A DNA stretch of 64,000 bases from Streptomyces sp. MNU76. GTDB taxonomy: Bacteria; Actinomycetota; Actinomycetes; Streptomycetales; Streptomycetaceae. Location: NCBI RefSeq assembly GCF_020982545.1, contig NZ_JAJKLK010000007.1:1-64000 (forward strand), written 5' to 3'. Shown here piece by piece: positions 1 through 8,360 of this stretch; positions within the stretch are counted from its first letter, which is position 1, and every line of letters begins with the position of its first letter. The translations under genes were made by a program, and so were the position numbers. The notes below the pieces were generated by a model that made no database searches, had not been told where the DNA came from, and was given only the letters and a program-made list of their open reading frames with translations.

Positions 1-161
1 CCCTTCTGATGGAGATTGTCCAGAACGGTCATCACGGTGGTGTACGCGATGGACCGTTCCTGCTGAAGGTCTTCCAGGACTTCCCGAACTGTCACCGGGC
101 GGTTCCACTTCCACACCCGCGTCATGACGGCGTCTTCGAGTTCTCCCAATGGGCGAGGCAC
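1..161 (-). CDS. BlaI/MecI/CopY-family repressor, N-terminal part (cut by window edge)
   Basis: A GTG start at 161-159 opens a minus-strand frame that runs off the window start after about 53 codons. The visible protein begins MPRPLGELEDAVMTRVWKW and continues through a segment TVREVLEDLQQ and then AYTTVMTVLDNLHQKG. This is the winged-helix N-terminus typical of BlaI/MecI/CopY repressors (usual length about 120-130 aa), in which the YTTVMTVLDNL segment is the recognition helix. Family knowledge: such dimers repress beta-lactamase or metal genes and are inactivated by a BlaR-type membrane protease, but in Streptomyces most targets are unknown. The C-terminal dimerisation half is outside the window. 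A strong hairpin lies just upstream (196-228). Family call is firm; target unknown. Confidence 0.8.
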   Translation of the reverse strand, partial: MPRPLGELEDAVMTRVWKWNRPVTVREVLEDLQQERSIAYTTVMTVLDNLHQK

Positions 162-195
162 AGTTCCGCACACTATCCGGAGCGGGGGAACAAAG

Positions 196-228
196 GGCGT
201 ACGACTCGAAAAACACGAGTCGTACGCC
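196..228. terminator. Perfect 13-bp stem-loop, terminator-like
   Basis: Arms ggcgtacgactcg (196-208) and cgagtcgtacgcc (216-228) pair perfectly around the loop aaaaaca. Read on the minus strand the stem is followed by CTTTGTTC. It lies between the BlaI-type start and whatever precedes it, so it most likely isolates the repressor from upstream transcription; an attenuator or operator role is possible because it is only about 35 bp before the start. Confidence 0.7.
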
Positions 229-452
229 GATGGGCGGGAGCGATACGCGTCAGGCGCCGGTGGTCCGGGAGTCGCCGCCAAGCCTGGCGGGTGTTCTCTG
301 CGCGGGCGAGGGCCGCGTCGACCACCTCCTCCTTGGCCTTGTTGGGACCGCCCTGGGTCTTCACGATCACCCTGATGACGAACTGATGAACAGCACGGCC
401 ATCAGGGGGCAGCAGCGCGCGGAGACGTAGTCCATGTCCAGGGTAGCCAGGG
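229..452 (-). other. Gap with one doubtful short frame
   Basis: A minus-strand frame opens near 370-376 (MIVKTQGGPNKAKEEVVDAA...) and has Streptomyces-like codon use for about 45 codons, with an alternating K/E start, but it then reads straight through the 196-228 hairpin to a stop at 173. It could be a small unknown protein or the tail of a decayed gene. No domain was recognised, so it is not called as a gene. Confidence 0.3.
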
Positions 453-1164
453 CTAGACGGCGGCCAACTGCTGGGGCGGGTTCGCGGGCGGGGCGGGCGG
501 CTTCCGCTGGGCGGGAAGACCTCGCCGGGGGGTGGGGACGAGTAGGCGGGCCGGGCGCGGGGCGTCGGGGCGGGGCACCGGGCCGGGCTTGTCGGCGGGC
601 TCGGCCGGCTCCGCGAGGCAGGACGGCCGGGCGGGGCGGCCGGGCGGGCTCTCCGGCGGCGCGCGTGTGGCTGTCCCGCGCCGCCAGACCGCCCGGAGCG
701 GTGAGCCGGAGCCGTGAGCGGCCGGAGGCGGAGCGCGAGGCAGGGACGACGACGGCCGAGACGGCCGCGCGCCCTCGAAACGGGCGCGCACGTCCTGGGC
801 AGCGGGGAGCGGGCAGCAGCGCTCGAGGCAGCGGCGGCGGGTTGCCGCGCAGGCGGCGCAGGCGGCGAGTCGTCCGGTGGGGGCGGTACCCGGTGTCCAG
901 GGCCTGCGTCAGGAGTGCCGCGTAGCCCGTGACGGTGCCGGGGAGCGCGGCGCGGTACCGGGCGAGGTCGGCCAGCAGGAAGGCCCTCAGACGGGCGTCC
1001 TCGCGGGCCGCCTCGTCGACGGACTCGGCGAGCCGGAGGCAGTCCTGCACCTCCTCCGCCGAGACGGGACTGGGGTTGAGGGCGAGGGCGAGGGCACGGC
1101 GGAGCACACGCAGCTCCTCAGCGCCGAACGCCATGCCGCCGCGGGTTCCGTGGGGCGTGGGCAT
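453..1164 (-). CDS. Hypothetical alpha-helical protein with Pro-rich tail, frameshifted as given
   Basis: The N-terminal part (ATG at 1164, or the second Met at 1134) encodes a convincing helical region with EELRVLRRALALALNP, then EEVQDCLRLAESVDEA and LRAFLLADLARYRAALPG, followed by ALLTQALDTGY. Beyond about residue 90 the frame degenerates to Arg/Pro-rich sequence. A different frame, open from about 791 to a TAG at 453, has much better third-position G/C and a Pro/Lys-rich tail ending PPANPPQQLAAV. Joining the two needs removal of one base somewhere between about 890 and 700; the G5 run at 879-883 is one candidate. No enzymatic domain is recognised; this looks like the conserved Streptomyces hypothetical upstream of lsr2, which is recalled rather than checked. 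Function unknown. Confidence 0.55.
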
Positions 1165-1253
1165 GCGGCGACGATACGCGCTAATCAGACAAAACGGATG
1201 TGATGAGGGGGCGTGGCGCCGACGGTTCCACCCGGGTGGGGGCGCGAGGGGTG

Positions 1254-1402
1254 CGTTGCGGGTGCGGGTGGGTGGGTTTCTCGCGCAGTTCCCCGCCCTG
1301 AAGAGCAGGGCTGCGCCCGTGCTTTCACCCCGAAGGGCCGTAGGCCTCTTTCAGGGCGCGGGGAACTGCGCGACCAGCCCCACCCACCCGCACCCGACGA
1401 AC
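1254..1402. repeat. Intergenic inverted repeat of the dispersed 'ggtcgcgcagttcccc' family (copy 1)
   Basis: Two long imperfect arms, about 1258-1302 and 1352-1399, carry a G-rich half with tctcgcgcagttccccg and its complement cggggaactgcgcgacca. The unit lies beyond the coaX stop and can fold into a large hairpin. Related copies occur near 31031, 35400, 42333, 50736, 56690 and 59405. Confidence 0.75.
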
Positions 1403-1414
1403 ACCCCCAGGCGC

Positions 1415-2212
1415 TCACAGTCGCGACACGTTCCGCTCGTACACCAGCCGGAGCCCGATCAGCGTCAGCCACGGCTCGTGTTCGTCGATCACCGAGGACT
1501 CGCCCAGCACCATCGGTGCCAGCCCGCCCGTCGCGATGACCGTCACGTCCGCGGGGTCGTCGGCGAGTTCGCGGACCATGCGGCTGACGACGCCGTCGAC
1601 CTGCCCGGCGAACCCGTACACGATCCCGGACTGCATCGCCTCGACCGTGTTCTTGCCGATGACGCTGCGGGGCCGGGCGACCTCGATCTTGCGGAGCTGT
1701 GCGCCCTTGACGCCGAGCGCCTCGACGGAGATCTCGATACCGGGTGCGATGACACCGCCGACGTACTCGCCGCGCGCGCTGACCGCGTCGAACGTCGTCG
1801 CCGTACCGAAGTCCACGACGACGGCCGGCCCGCCGTACAGCTCGACGGCGGCGACGGCGTTGATGATGCGGTCGGCGCCGACCTCCTTCGGGTTGTCCGT
1901 GAGGATCGGAACGCCCGTCTTCACGCCGGGCTCGACGAGGACGGCGGGGACGTCGCCGTAGTAGCGGCGGGTCACCTCGCGCAGCTCGTGCAGCACCGAC
2001 GGGACGGTGGCGCAGATCGCGATGCCGTCGATGCCGTCGCCGAGCTCCTCGCCGAGCAGCGGGTGCATGCCCATGAGGCCCTGGAGGAGGACGGCCAGTT
2101 CGTCGGCGGTGCGGCGCGAGTCCGTGGAGATGCGCCAGTGTTCGACGATGTCCTCGCCGTCGAACAGTCCGAGGACGGTGTGGGTGTTGCCCACGTCGAT
2201 CGTCAGCAGCAT
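1415..2212 (-). CDS. coaX: Type III pantothenate kinase
   Basis: Phosphorylates pantothenate, the first step of coenzyme A synthesis, in the cytoplasm. The 265-aa length is normal. Visible motifs of the ASKHA-fold type III family: DVGNTHT at residues 6-12 (phosphate binding), PGVKTG at 95-100, GADRI at 112-116 and DFGTATTFD at 134-142. It is the last gene of the minus-strand panC-nadB-nadC-coaX run, only 15 bp after the nadC stop, so it is probably co-transcribed. Pairing a CoA enzyme with panC and NAD genes in one operon makes metabolic sense (both cofactors share the aspartate branch). Confident assignment. Confidence 0.96.
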   Translation of the reverse strand: MLLTIDVGNTHTVLGLFDGEDIVEHWRISTDSRRTADELAVLLQGLMGMHPLLGEELGDGIDGIAICATVPSVLHELREVTRRYYGDVPAVLVEPGVKTGVPILTDNPKEVGADRIINAVAAVELYGGPAVVVDFGTATTFDAVSARGEYVGGVIAPGIEISVEALGVKGAQLRKIEVARPRSVIGKNTVEAMQSGIVYGFAGQVDGVVSRMVRELADDPADVTVIATGGLAPMVLGESSVIDEHEPWLTLIGLRLVYERNVSRL

Positions 2213-2227
2213 GACCGGCCCCCGTCC

Positions 2228-3220
2228 CTACTCGGCCGCGCGCAGGTCGAGGCCGATGTCCAGGATCGGGGACGAGTGGGTCAGGGCCCCGACGGCCAGG
2301 TAGTCGACGCCGGTGTCCGCGTACGCCTTCGCGTTGGCGAGGGTCAGCCGGCCCGAGGCCTCCAGGAGGGCGCGGCCGTCGACGATCGAGACGGCCTCCT
2401 CGCACTCCAGCGGCGTGAAGTTGTCCAGGAGGATCAGATCGGCGCCCGCGTCGACGACCTCGCGCAGCTGGTGCAGGGTGTCCACCTCGACCTCGATGGG
2501 CACCTCGGGGAACATCTCCCGCACGGCCTTGAATGCCTGGGCGACACCGCCCGCGGCGACCACGTGGTTGTCCTTGACCAGGGCCGCGTCCGACAGGGAC
2601 ATGCGGTGGTTGATCCCGCCGCCGCAGCGGACCGCGAACTTCTCCAGGGAACGCAGCCCCGGCGTCGTCTTGCGGGTGTCGCGCACCTTGGCCCCGGTGC
2701 CCTCCAGGGTGTCCGCCCACGCGCGCGTGGCGGTTGCGATGCCGGAGAGGCGGCACAGCAGGTTCAGGGCGCTGCGCTCGGCGGTGAGCAGGTCACGGGT
2801 GGCGCCGGTGACGCTGAGGAGCTTCTGGCCGGCCTCGACGCGGTCGCCGTCGTCGACGTGCCGCTCGACCTCGAACTCGTCGGAGCAGGCCACCGAGAGG
2901 ACCGCCTCGGCGACTCTCAGGCCCGCCACGACGCCGCCCTCGCGGGCGGTGAAGTCGGCGGTGGCGCGCGCGTCCTCGGGGATCGTGGCGACCGTGGTCA
3001 CGTCCACGCCGTGGTCGAGATCCTCCTGGATGGCGACATTGGCGATGTCCTCGACCTCCACGGGGTCGAGCCCGGCGTCGGCCAGGAGCTGGGCGAGCGC
3101 GGGATCGAGCCCGCACTCCAGGTATTCCTCGCTGAGGCCGTCGTCCGCGCCGCAGGCGCAGCCGTCGCCGCAGCCGCCGCTTTGGGCGAGGGGAAGGTCG
3201 GGAGTGCTCACGTCTGTCAC
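2228..3220 (-). CDS. nadC: Nicotinate-nucleotide diphosphorylase (carboxylating), quinolinate phosphoribosyltransferase
   Basis: Converts quinolinate and PRPP to nicotinate mononucleotide, CO2 and PPi in de novo NAD synthesis. The start is GTG at 3220, overlapping the nadB stop as GTGA, giving 330 aa. Motifs: DTRKTTPGLR at 181-190, GGGINHRMSL at 200-209 and KDNH at 216-219, all QPRTase active-site segments. Before the conserved body (from about residue 38) is a Gly/Cys-rich extension with Cys at 17, 21, 23 and 36 (SGGCGDGCACGADDG). Usual NadC is about 280-290 aa, so the extension is extra. It may bind metal or a cluster, which is inference. nadA is not in the window. Confidence 0.95.
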   Translation of the reverse strand: MTDVSTPDLPLAQSGGCGDGCACGADDGLSEEYLECGLDPALAQLLADAGLDPVEVEDIANVAIQEDLDHGVDVTTVATIPEDARATADFTAREGGVVAGLRVAEAVLSVACSDEFEVERHVDDGDRVEAGQKLLSVTGATRDLLTAERSALNLLCRLSGIATATRAWADTLEGTGAKVRDTRKTTPGLRSLEKFAVRCGGGINHRMSLSDAALVKDNHVVAAGGVAQAFKAVREMFPEVPIEVEVDTLHQLREVVDAGADLILLDNFTPLECEEAVSIVDGRALLEASGRLTLANAKAYADTGVDYLAVGALTHSSPILDIGLDLRAAE

Positions 3221-4986
3221 TGCTCCTGCTGGTGCTGCCGGGTCGGGGGGAAGTCTGCGGTATCCGTGGTGTGTACGGCGAGCGTCCGGTCCGGATTCAG
3301 CCGTACGACGATGTGGCGGCGCCAGGCGGTGTCGTCGCGCTCGGCGCGGTCCTCGCGCCAGTGGCAGCCGCGGGTCTCCTCGCGCAGCCGGGCGGCGGCG
3401 ACCAGGACGCGGGCCACGCACAGGAGGTTGGTCGTCTCCCAGGTGTCCACGCCCGGCTCGGCCGTCTTCCCGTTCTCGGCGAGGGCGTCGCGGGCCTCGG
3501 CGTGCAGCCGGTCCAGGGCGGCCGCGGCGGTGGCCAGGGACGCCTCGGAGCGCAGCACGCCGGCGCCCTCGGTCATGGTCCGCTGGATCGCGAACCGTAT
3601 CTCCGGGGCGAGCAGCGGGTGCGCGGGTTGCTCCGCGTGCGGGGCGGGCTGGGGCACGCGCGCGTGGAGGCCGTGGTCGGCGTGGGCGGCGGCGATGTCG
3701 GCGACGATCCGCTCGGCGTAGACCAGGCCCTCCAGGAGGGAGTTCGAGGCGAGCCGGTTGGCGCCGTGGACACCGGTGCAGGCGACCTCGCCGCAGGCGT
3801 ACAGGCCGGGGACGGTGGTGCGGCCGCGGGAGTCGGTGCGGACACCGCCGGAGGCGTAGTGGGCGGCCGGGGCGACCGGAATGGGCTCGGTGACCGGGTC
3901 GAGACCGTGGGCGCGGCAGGCCGCGAGGATCGTCGGGAAGCGGTGCTCCCACATGTGCGCGCCGAAGTGCCGGGCGTCCAGGTACATGTGCTCGGCGCCC
4001 TGCTCCTGCATGCGGCGCATGATGCCCTTGGCGACGATGTCCCGGGGCGCCAGCTCGGCCAGTTCGTGCTGTCCGACCATGAAGCGGACGCCGTCGGCGT
4101 CGACCAGGTGGGCGCCCTCGCCGCGAACGGCCTCGGAGACCAGGGGCTGCTGGCCCTCCGCGTCCGCGCCGAGGAACAGCACGGTCGGGTGGAACTGGAC
4201 AAATTCGAGGTCGGATACCTCCGCGCCCGCACGCAGGGCGAGGGCCACGCCGTCGCCGGTCGACACCGAGGGGTTGGTGGTGGCGGAGAAGACCTGGCCC
4301 ATGCCGCCCGTCGCGAGGACGACCGCAGGGGCGTGCACGGCTCCCACGCCGTCGTGCTGGCCCTCGCCCATGACGTGCAGGGTGACTCCGGCGGTGCGGC
4401 CGGCGGCGTCGGTCAGCAGGTCGAGCACGAGCGCGTTCTCGACGGTGCGCAGACCACGCGCGCGTACGGCCTCGACGAGGGCCCGGGAGATCTCGGCGCC
4501 GGTGGCGTCACCGCCCGCGTGGGCGATGCGGCGGCGGTGGTGGCCGCCCTCGCGGGTCAGCTCCAGGCCGCCCTCCTCCGACTCGTCGAAGTGGGCGCCG
4601 GTGGCGATCAGCCGGCGTACGGCGTCGGGGCCCTCGGTGACGAGGATGCGTACGGCCTCCTCGTCGCACAGGCCCGCGCCGGCCACCAGGGTGTCGTCCA
4701 GGTGCTGTTCGGGGGTGTCGCCCTCGCCGAGGGCCGCGGCGATGCCGCCCTGGGCCCAGCGGGTGGAGCCGTCGTCGAGGCGGGCCTTGGTGACGACGAC
4801 CGTGGACAGGCCGGCGGCCTCGCAGCGCAGCGCGGCGGTGAGGCCGGCCACGCCCGAGCCGACGACCACGACGTCGGCGTCGATGGACCAGCCCGGTGCG
4901 GGTGCGTGGAGGAAGGGGCGAGCGCGAAGCGCTCCCGTTCGAGGGTGGTGGTGGGCGACGGGCGGGCGTATGCCTGTGGTGGTCAC
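3217..4986 (-). CDS. nadB: L-aspartate oxidase
   Basis: Oxidises L-aspartate to iminoaspartate using FAD, feeding NadA in NAD synthesis. 589 aa. The FAD Rossmann motif GSGVAG is at 43-48, followed by the family segment STRWAQGGIA at about 74-83 and the substrate-loop HRRRIAHAGGDATG near 150. A C-terminal helical domain (from about residue 440) contains the usual fumarate-reductase-like tail. The GTG start at 4986 overlaps the panC stop (GTGA) and the stop overlaps the nadC start, so panC-nadB-nadC look translationally coupled. Residues 1-33 form a His/Pro-rich leader before the FAD fold. Quinolinate synthase (nadA) is absent here. Confidence 0.96.
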   Translation of the reverse strand: MTTTGIRPPVAHHHPRTGALRARPFLHAPAPGWSIDADVVVVGSGVAGLTAALRCEAAGLSTVVVTKARLDDGSTRWAQGGIAAALGEGDTPEQHLDDTLVAGAGLCDEEAVRILVTEGPDAVRRLIATGAHFDESEEGGLELTREGGHHRRRIAHAGGDATGAEISRALVEAVRARGLRTVENALVLDLLTDAAGRTAGVTLHVMGEGQHDGVGAVHAPAVVLATGGMGQVFSATTNPSVSTGDGVALALRAGAEVSDLEFVQFHPTVLFLGADAEGQQPLVSEAVRGEGAHLVDADGVRFMVGQHELAELAPRDIVAKGIMRRMQEQGAEHMYLDARHFGAHMWEHRFPTILAACRAHGLDPVTEPIPVAPAAHYASGGVRTDSRGRTTVPGLYACGEVACTGVHGANRLASNSLLEGLVYAERIVADIAAAHADHGLHARVPQPAPHAEQPAHPLLAPEIRFAIQRTMTEGAGVLRSEASLATAAAALDRLHAEARDALAENGKTAEPGVDTWETTNLLCVARVLVAAARLREETRGCHWREDRAERDDTAWRRHIVVRLNPDRTLAVHTTDTADFPPTRQHQQEQ

Positions 4987-5975
4987 GAGGCGGCTCCGAA
5001 GGTGAGGGGGAGGTTGTCGATCAGCCGGGTCGTCCCCACCCGGGCCGCGACGGCGAGGACGGCTTCGCCGGTGAAGTCGTCGGGGATGTCGGTGAAGTCC
5101 GACGGGTCGACCAGGGCCAGGTAGTCCAGGACGATCGGCGGCTTCATGCGCAGGGCCTCGTCGAGGACCAGACGGGCGGCGGCGCGGACGGCGGCCGGGC
5201 CGCCGGGAGCGGACTTGGCCATGGCGTGCGCGTCGGCGGCGGCGCGGGACTCGCCGATCGCGCTGAGGGCCTCGGCACGCGCGCGCGTGGCGGGCACCTC
5301 ACGGGCGCGGGCGCGCAGCGCCTCCTGCGCGGCGTGCCGGTCACGGCCCGCGAACAGGGCCTGCGAGAGCGCCAGGGCGGTGCGACGCTCCTCCGTGGAC
5401 AGGTACCGGTTGCGGCTGGACAGGGCCAGCCCGTCGGCCTCGCGGACCGTCGGGACGCCCACGATCTCCATGCCGAAGTTCAGGTCGCGGACCATGCGGC
5501 GGATCAGGGCGAGCTGCTGGGCGTCCTTCTGGCCGTAGAGCGCCACGTCGGGGCGGGTGAGGTGGAGCAGCTTGGCGACGACGGTGAGCATGCCGTCGAA
5601 GTGCCCGGGGCGACAGGCGCCCTCCAGGCGCTCACCCATGGGCCCGGCGGTGATCCGGACCTGGGGTTCGCCGCCCGGGTAGACCTCCTCCACGGACGGG
5701 GCGAACACCACGTCCGCGCCCGCCTGTTCGGCGAGCTTGACGTCGGCGTCGAGGGTGCGCGGGTAGCGGTCGAGGTCCTCGCCGGCGCCGAACTGGAGGG
5801 GGTTGACGAACACGGTCACGACGACCTCGCCCGTGTCGCCCGCGATCTCGCGCGCGCTGCGGATCAGCGTCGCGTGGCCCTCGTGCAGGGCGCCCATGGT
5901 CATCACGACGGCCCGGCGTCCCGTACGCGCGCGTGCGTGCAGTTCGTCGGCGGTGCGCAGCACGGTGATGGTCAT
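4983..5975 (-). CDS. panC: Pantothenate synthetase (pantoate-beta-alanine ligase)
   Basis: Joins pantoate and beta-alanine with ATP to make pantothenate. 330 aa, somewhat longer than the usual 280-310. The HIGH-like motif HEGH is at 31-34 after MTMGAL, NPLQFG follows near 58-63, LYGQKDAQQL near 150, and the KMSKS-equivalent loop SSRNRYLS near 190. A variable Ala/Arg-rich stretch lies at about 205-265, where the extra length resides. It overlaps the upstream DUF2520 gene by 4 bp (5972-5975) and nadB by 4 bp, so it sits in the middle of a tightly packed operon. Confidence 0.96.
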   Translation of the reverse strand: MTITVLRTADELHARARTGRRAVVMTMGALHEGHATLIRSAREIAGDTGEVVVTVFVNPLQFGAGEDLDRYPRTLDADVKLAEQAGADVVFAPSVEEVYPGGEPQVRITAGPMGERLEGACRPGHFDGMLTVVAKLLHLTRPDVALYGQKDAQQLALIRRMVRDLNFGMEIVGVPTVREADGLALSSRNRYLSTEERRTALALSQALFAGRDRHAAQEALRARAREVPATRARAEALSAIGESRAAADAHAMAKSAPGGPAAVRAAARLVLDEALRMKPPIVLDYLALVDPSDFTDIPDDFTGEAVLAVAARVGTTRLIDNLPLTFGAAS

Positions 5976-6928
5976 CGGGCGTCCCCTTCGGTGCCGTCGG
6001 ATCCGTCCGCTCCGGTGGTCCCGCTCGTCCCGCCGGCGAGCACCCCGAGGAGGTCCTCGGCGAGCTCCGGCTTGAGCAGGCCGTGGGCGAGGGCCCGGTC
6101 GGCCGTGGCGCGGGCCATCGCCAGGTATCCGGCGACGGCGGCCGGTGCGTGCGCGCGCAGCTCCGCGACGTGCGCGGCGACCGTGCCGGCGTCCCCGCGC
6201 GCGACGGGGCCGGTCAGGGCCGCGTCACCGGACCTGAGGGCGTTGTCCAAGGCGGCGCCCAGCAAGGGGCCGAGCATGCGGTCGGGGGCGGTGACCCCGG
6301 CCGTGCGCAGCAGCTCCATGGACTGGGCGACCAGGGTCACCAGGTGGTTGGCGCCGAGGGCGAGGGCCGCGTGGTAGAGCGGGCGGTTCTCCTCGGCGAT
6401 CCACTCGGGCTCGCCGCCCATCTCGATCACCAGCGCCTCGGCGGCGAGCCGCAGCTCGTCCGGGGCGGTGATCCCGAAGGAGCAGCCGGCGAGCCGCTGC
6501 ACGTCCACCGCGGTCCCCGTGAACGTCATCGCGGGGTGCAGCGCCAACGGCAGCGCCCCGGCCCGCAGCGCGGGGTCCAGCACCTTCGCGCCGTACCGCC
6601 CGGAGGTGTGCACGAGGAGCTGCCCCGGCCGTACGGAGCCGGTCTCCGCGAGGCCCTCGACCAGCCCCGGGAGGGCGTCGTCGGGGACGGTCAGCAGGAC
6701 CAGGTCCGCGTGGCTCAGCACCTCGGCGGGGGACATCAGTGGGACGCCGGGCAACAGTTCGGCGGCGCGCCGCCGGGACGCGTCGGAGACGCCGGAGACG
6801 GCCACCGGCCGGTGACCCGCGAGCCGGAGCGACGCCGCCAGCGCGGGACCGACCCGGCCGGCGCCGACCACACCGACGGCGAGCCGCGCGGGGCGGTCCT
6901 TCGGCTCTGGCTGCTGGAATGTACTCAC
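5972..6928 (-). CDS. Rossmann-fold DUF2520 protein, possible NADP-dependent ketopantoate reductase-like enzyme
   Basis: 318 aa. The N-terminal dinucleotide-binding motif GVVGAGRVG spans about residues 19-27, followed by the short-chain-like pattern LVLLTVPDDALPGLV near 75-90; the C-terminal helical half, with LYHAALALGANHLVTLVAQ, is the DUF2520 domain. This architecture resembles ProC and 6-phosphogluconate or ketopantoate reductases. It overlaps panC by 4 bp and starts the pan-nad operon, and no panE is seen in the window, so a role in making pantoate is attractive but unproved. The tail from about residue 296 is a Gly/Thr/Asp-rich low-complexity sequence. Confidence 0.85.
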   Translation of the reverse strand: MSTFQQPEPKDRPARLAVGVVGAGRVGPALAASLRLAGHRPVAVSGVSDASRRRAAELLPGVPLMSPAEVLSHADLVLLTVPDDALPGLVEGLAETGSVRPGQLLVHTSGRYGAKVLDPALRAGALPLALHPAMTFTGTAVDVQRLAGCSFGITAPDELRLAAEALVIEMGGEPEWIAEENRPLYHAALALGANHLVTLVAQSMELLRTAGVTAPDRMLGPLLGAALDNALRSGDAALTGPVARGDAGTVAAHVAELRAHAPAAVAGYLAMARATADRALAHGLLKPELAEDLLGVLAGGTSGTTGADGSDGTEGDAR

Positions 6929-7138
6929 TCGGTGGTGGCCTTCCCGTTCCAGTCCGCTCTGGGTACCGGACGATTTCTCGTCATGTTAACGCGATTGGTT
7001 CGAGGGGCGTTCGGTTGTCCACAGCCTGTGGGCGGCCGCGGGCCGTTTCCGCAGGTCGGGGCGGAGTGCTTCGACATGTGGCCGGTTCGGCTCCAAAACC
7101 GGGTGCCGGGTCGGACGGCCCGAGGGGATGATCCCAGG

Positions 7139-8287
7139 ATGAGTGATGCTGCGATGAAGCGGTACGAGCGGCGGCAGGTCGCGCACCGGGCGGCCGGGCG
7201 CGTGCTGGCCCGGACGAGTGCGCTGGCCACGGTCCGGGAACGCCTGGCGCTGCTGGAGACGGCCGGTGACGTGTACGACCTGGACCGGACCTCCGACATG
7301 TACGGCAACGGGGTCGTCGAGACCCTGGAGGAGCGGACCGCCGCACTGCTCGGCATGGAGGCCGCCGCGTTCTTCCCGACCGGCACGATGGCCCAGCAGG
7401 TGGCACTGCGCTGCTGGGCCGCCCGCACCGGGAACCCCGCCGTCGCCCTGCACGCCCTCTCGCACCCCGAGATGTACGAGCGGCACGCGTTCAGCCAGGT
7501 CAGCGGGCTGCGCCCGGTCCGGCTGACGAGCGAGCCGAGGCAGCCGACCGCCGAGGAGGTACGCGATCTCGACGAGCCCTTCGGGGCGCTGATGCTCGAA
7601 CTGCCCCTCAGGGAGGCCGGTTGTCTGCTCCCCTCCTGGGAGGAGCTGGAGGAGGTCACCGAGGCGGCACGCGCGCGGGAGGCGGTGGTCCACTTCGACG
7701 GGGCCCGGCTGTGGGAGTCCACCACCCACTTCGGCCGCCCCGTCGACGAGATCGCGGCCCTCGCCGACAGCGTCTACGTGTCGTACTACAAGTCGCTGGG
7801 CGCCTACGGCGGCGCCGCGATCGCCGGCCCGAGGACGCTGGTCGACGAGGCGAAGGCCTGGCGGCACCGGTACGGCGGGCAGCTCTTCCAGCAGTTCCCC
7901 ACCGCCCTGTCGGCCCTCGTCGGCCTGGAGCGCGAACTGCCCCGGCTGCCGGAGTACGTCCGCCACGCGCGCGTGGTCGCGGCCGCGCTGCGCGAGGGGT
8001 TCGCGGCGGCGGGGGTGCCGTGGGCCCGGGTGCACCCCGAGGAGCCGCACACCCACGAGTTCCAGGTCTGGCTGCCGTACGAGGTCGACGTCGTCGCGGA
8101 GGCCTCGGTGCGCCAGGGCGAGCAGACGGACGCGCTGCTCTTCGCCCGCCCGTGGGACCTGGGCGGGCCCGGACTGGCCGTCACGGAGATCGAGGTACGG
8201 GCCGCCGCGCTGGAGTGGACGGCCGACGACGTCCGGGCGGCCGTGGCAAACTTCGTGGGCCTCGTGGAGAAGGTGGCCCGCGAATAG
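7139..8287 (+). CDS. Threonine aldolase-family PLP enzyme (beta-eliminating lyase)
   Basis: 382 aa from ATG 7139, preceded by GAGGGG at good spacing. The fold-type-I PLP signature includes MYGNGVVETLEERTAALLGM near 55-75, FFPTGTMAQQVAL near 80-92, HFDGARLW near 185 and the Schiff-base lysine K218 in SYYKSLGAYGG. These match low-specificity L-threonine aldolases, which cleave threonine or allo-threonine to glycine and acetaldehyde. The genomic context (divergent from the pan-nad operon, before an ArsR-type regulator) does not define the substrate, so a different beta-hydroxy amino acid is possible. Confidence 0.88.
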   Translation: MSDAAMKRYERRQVAHRAAGRVLARTSALATVRERLALLETAGDVYDLDRTSDMYGNGVVETLEERTAALLGMEAAAFFPTGTMAQQVALRCWAARTGNPAVALHALSHPEMYERHAFSQVSGLRPVRLTSEPRQPTAEEVRDLDEPFGALMLELPLREAGCLLPSWEELEEVTEAARAREAVVHFDGARLWESTTHFGRPVDEIAALADSVYVSYYKSLGAYGGAAIAGPRTLVDEAKAWRHRYGGQLFQQFPTALSALVGLERELPRLPEYVRHARVVAAALREGFAAAGVPWARVHPEEPHTHEFQVWLPYEVDVVAEASVRQGEQTDALLFARPWDLGGPGLAVTEIEVRAAALEWTADDVRAAVANFVGLVEKVARE

Positions 8288-8360
8288 ACCTGCCGGACGC
8301 GGGGTTGGGGGACCGAGGCGGTGGAGGGGCGGTGTCAGTGGTCGGGGGCACCATGGGGCC

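Noticed and set aside
173..370. Short minus-strand frame starting MIVKTQGGPNKAK
   Set aside because: It runs through the 196-228 hairpin and has no family similarity; noted only as a gap feature.
929..3721. A very long open plus-strand frame opposite coaX and nadC
   Set aside because: It is the antisense of two certain genes in a G/C-rich genome where long antisense frames are expected; it has no family similarity and no ribosome site.
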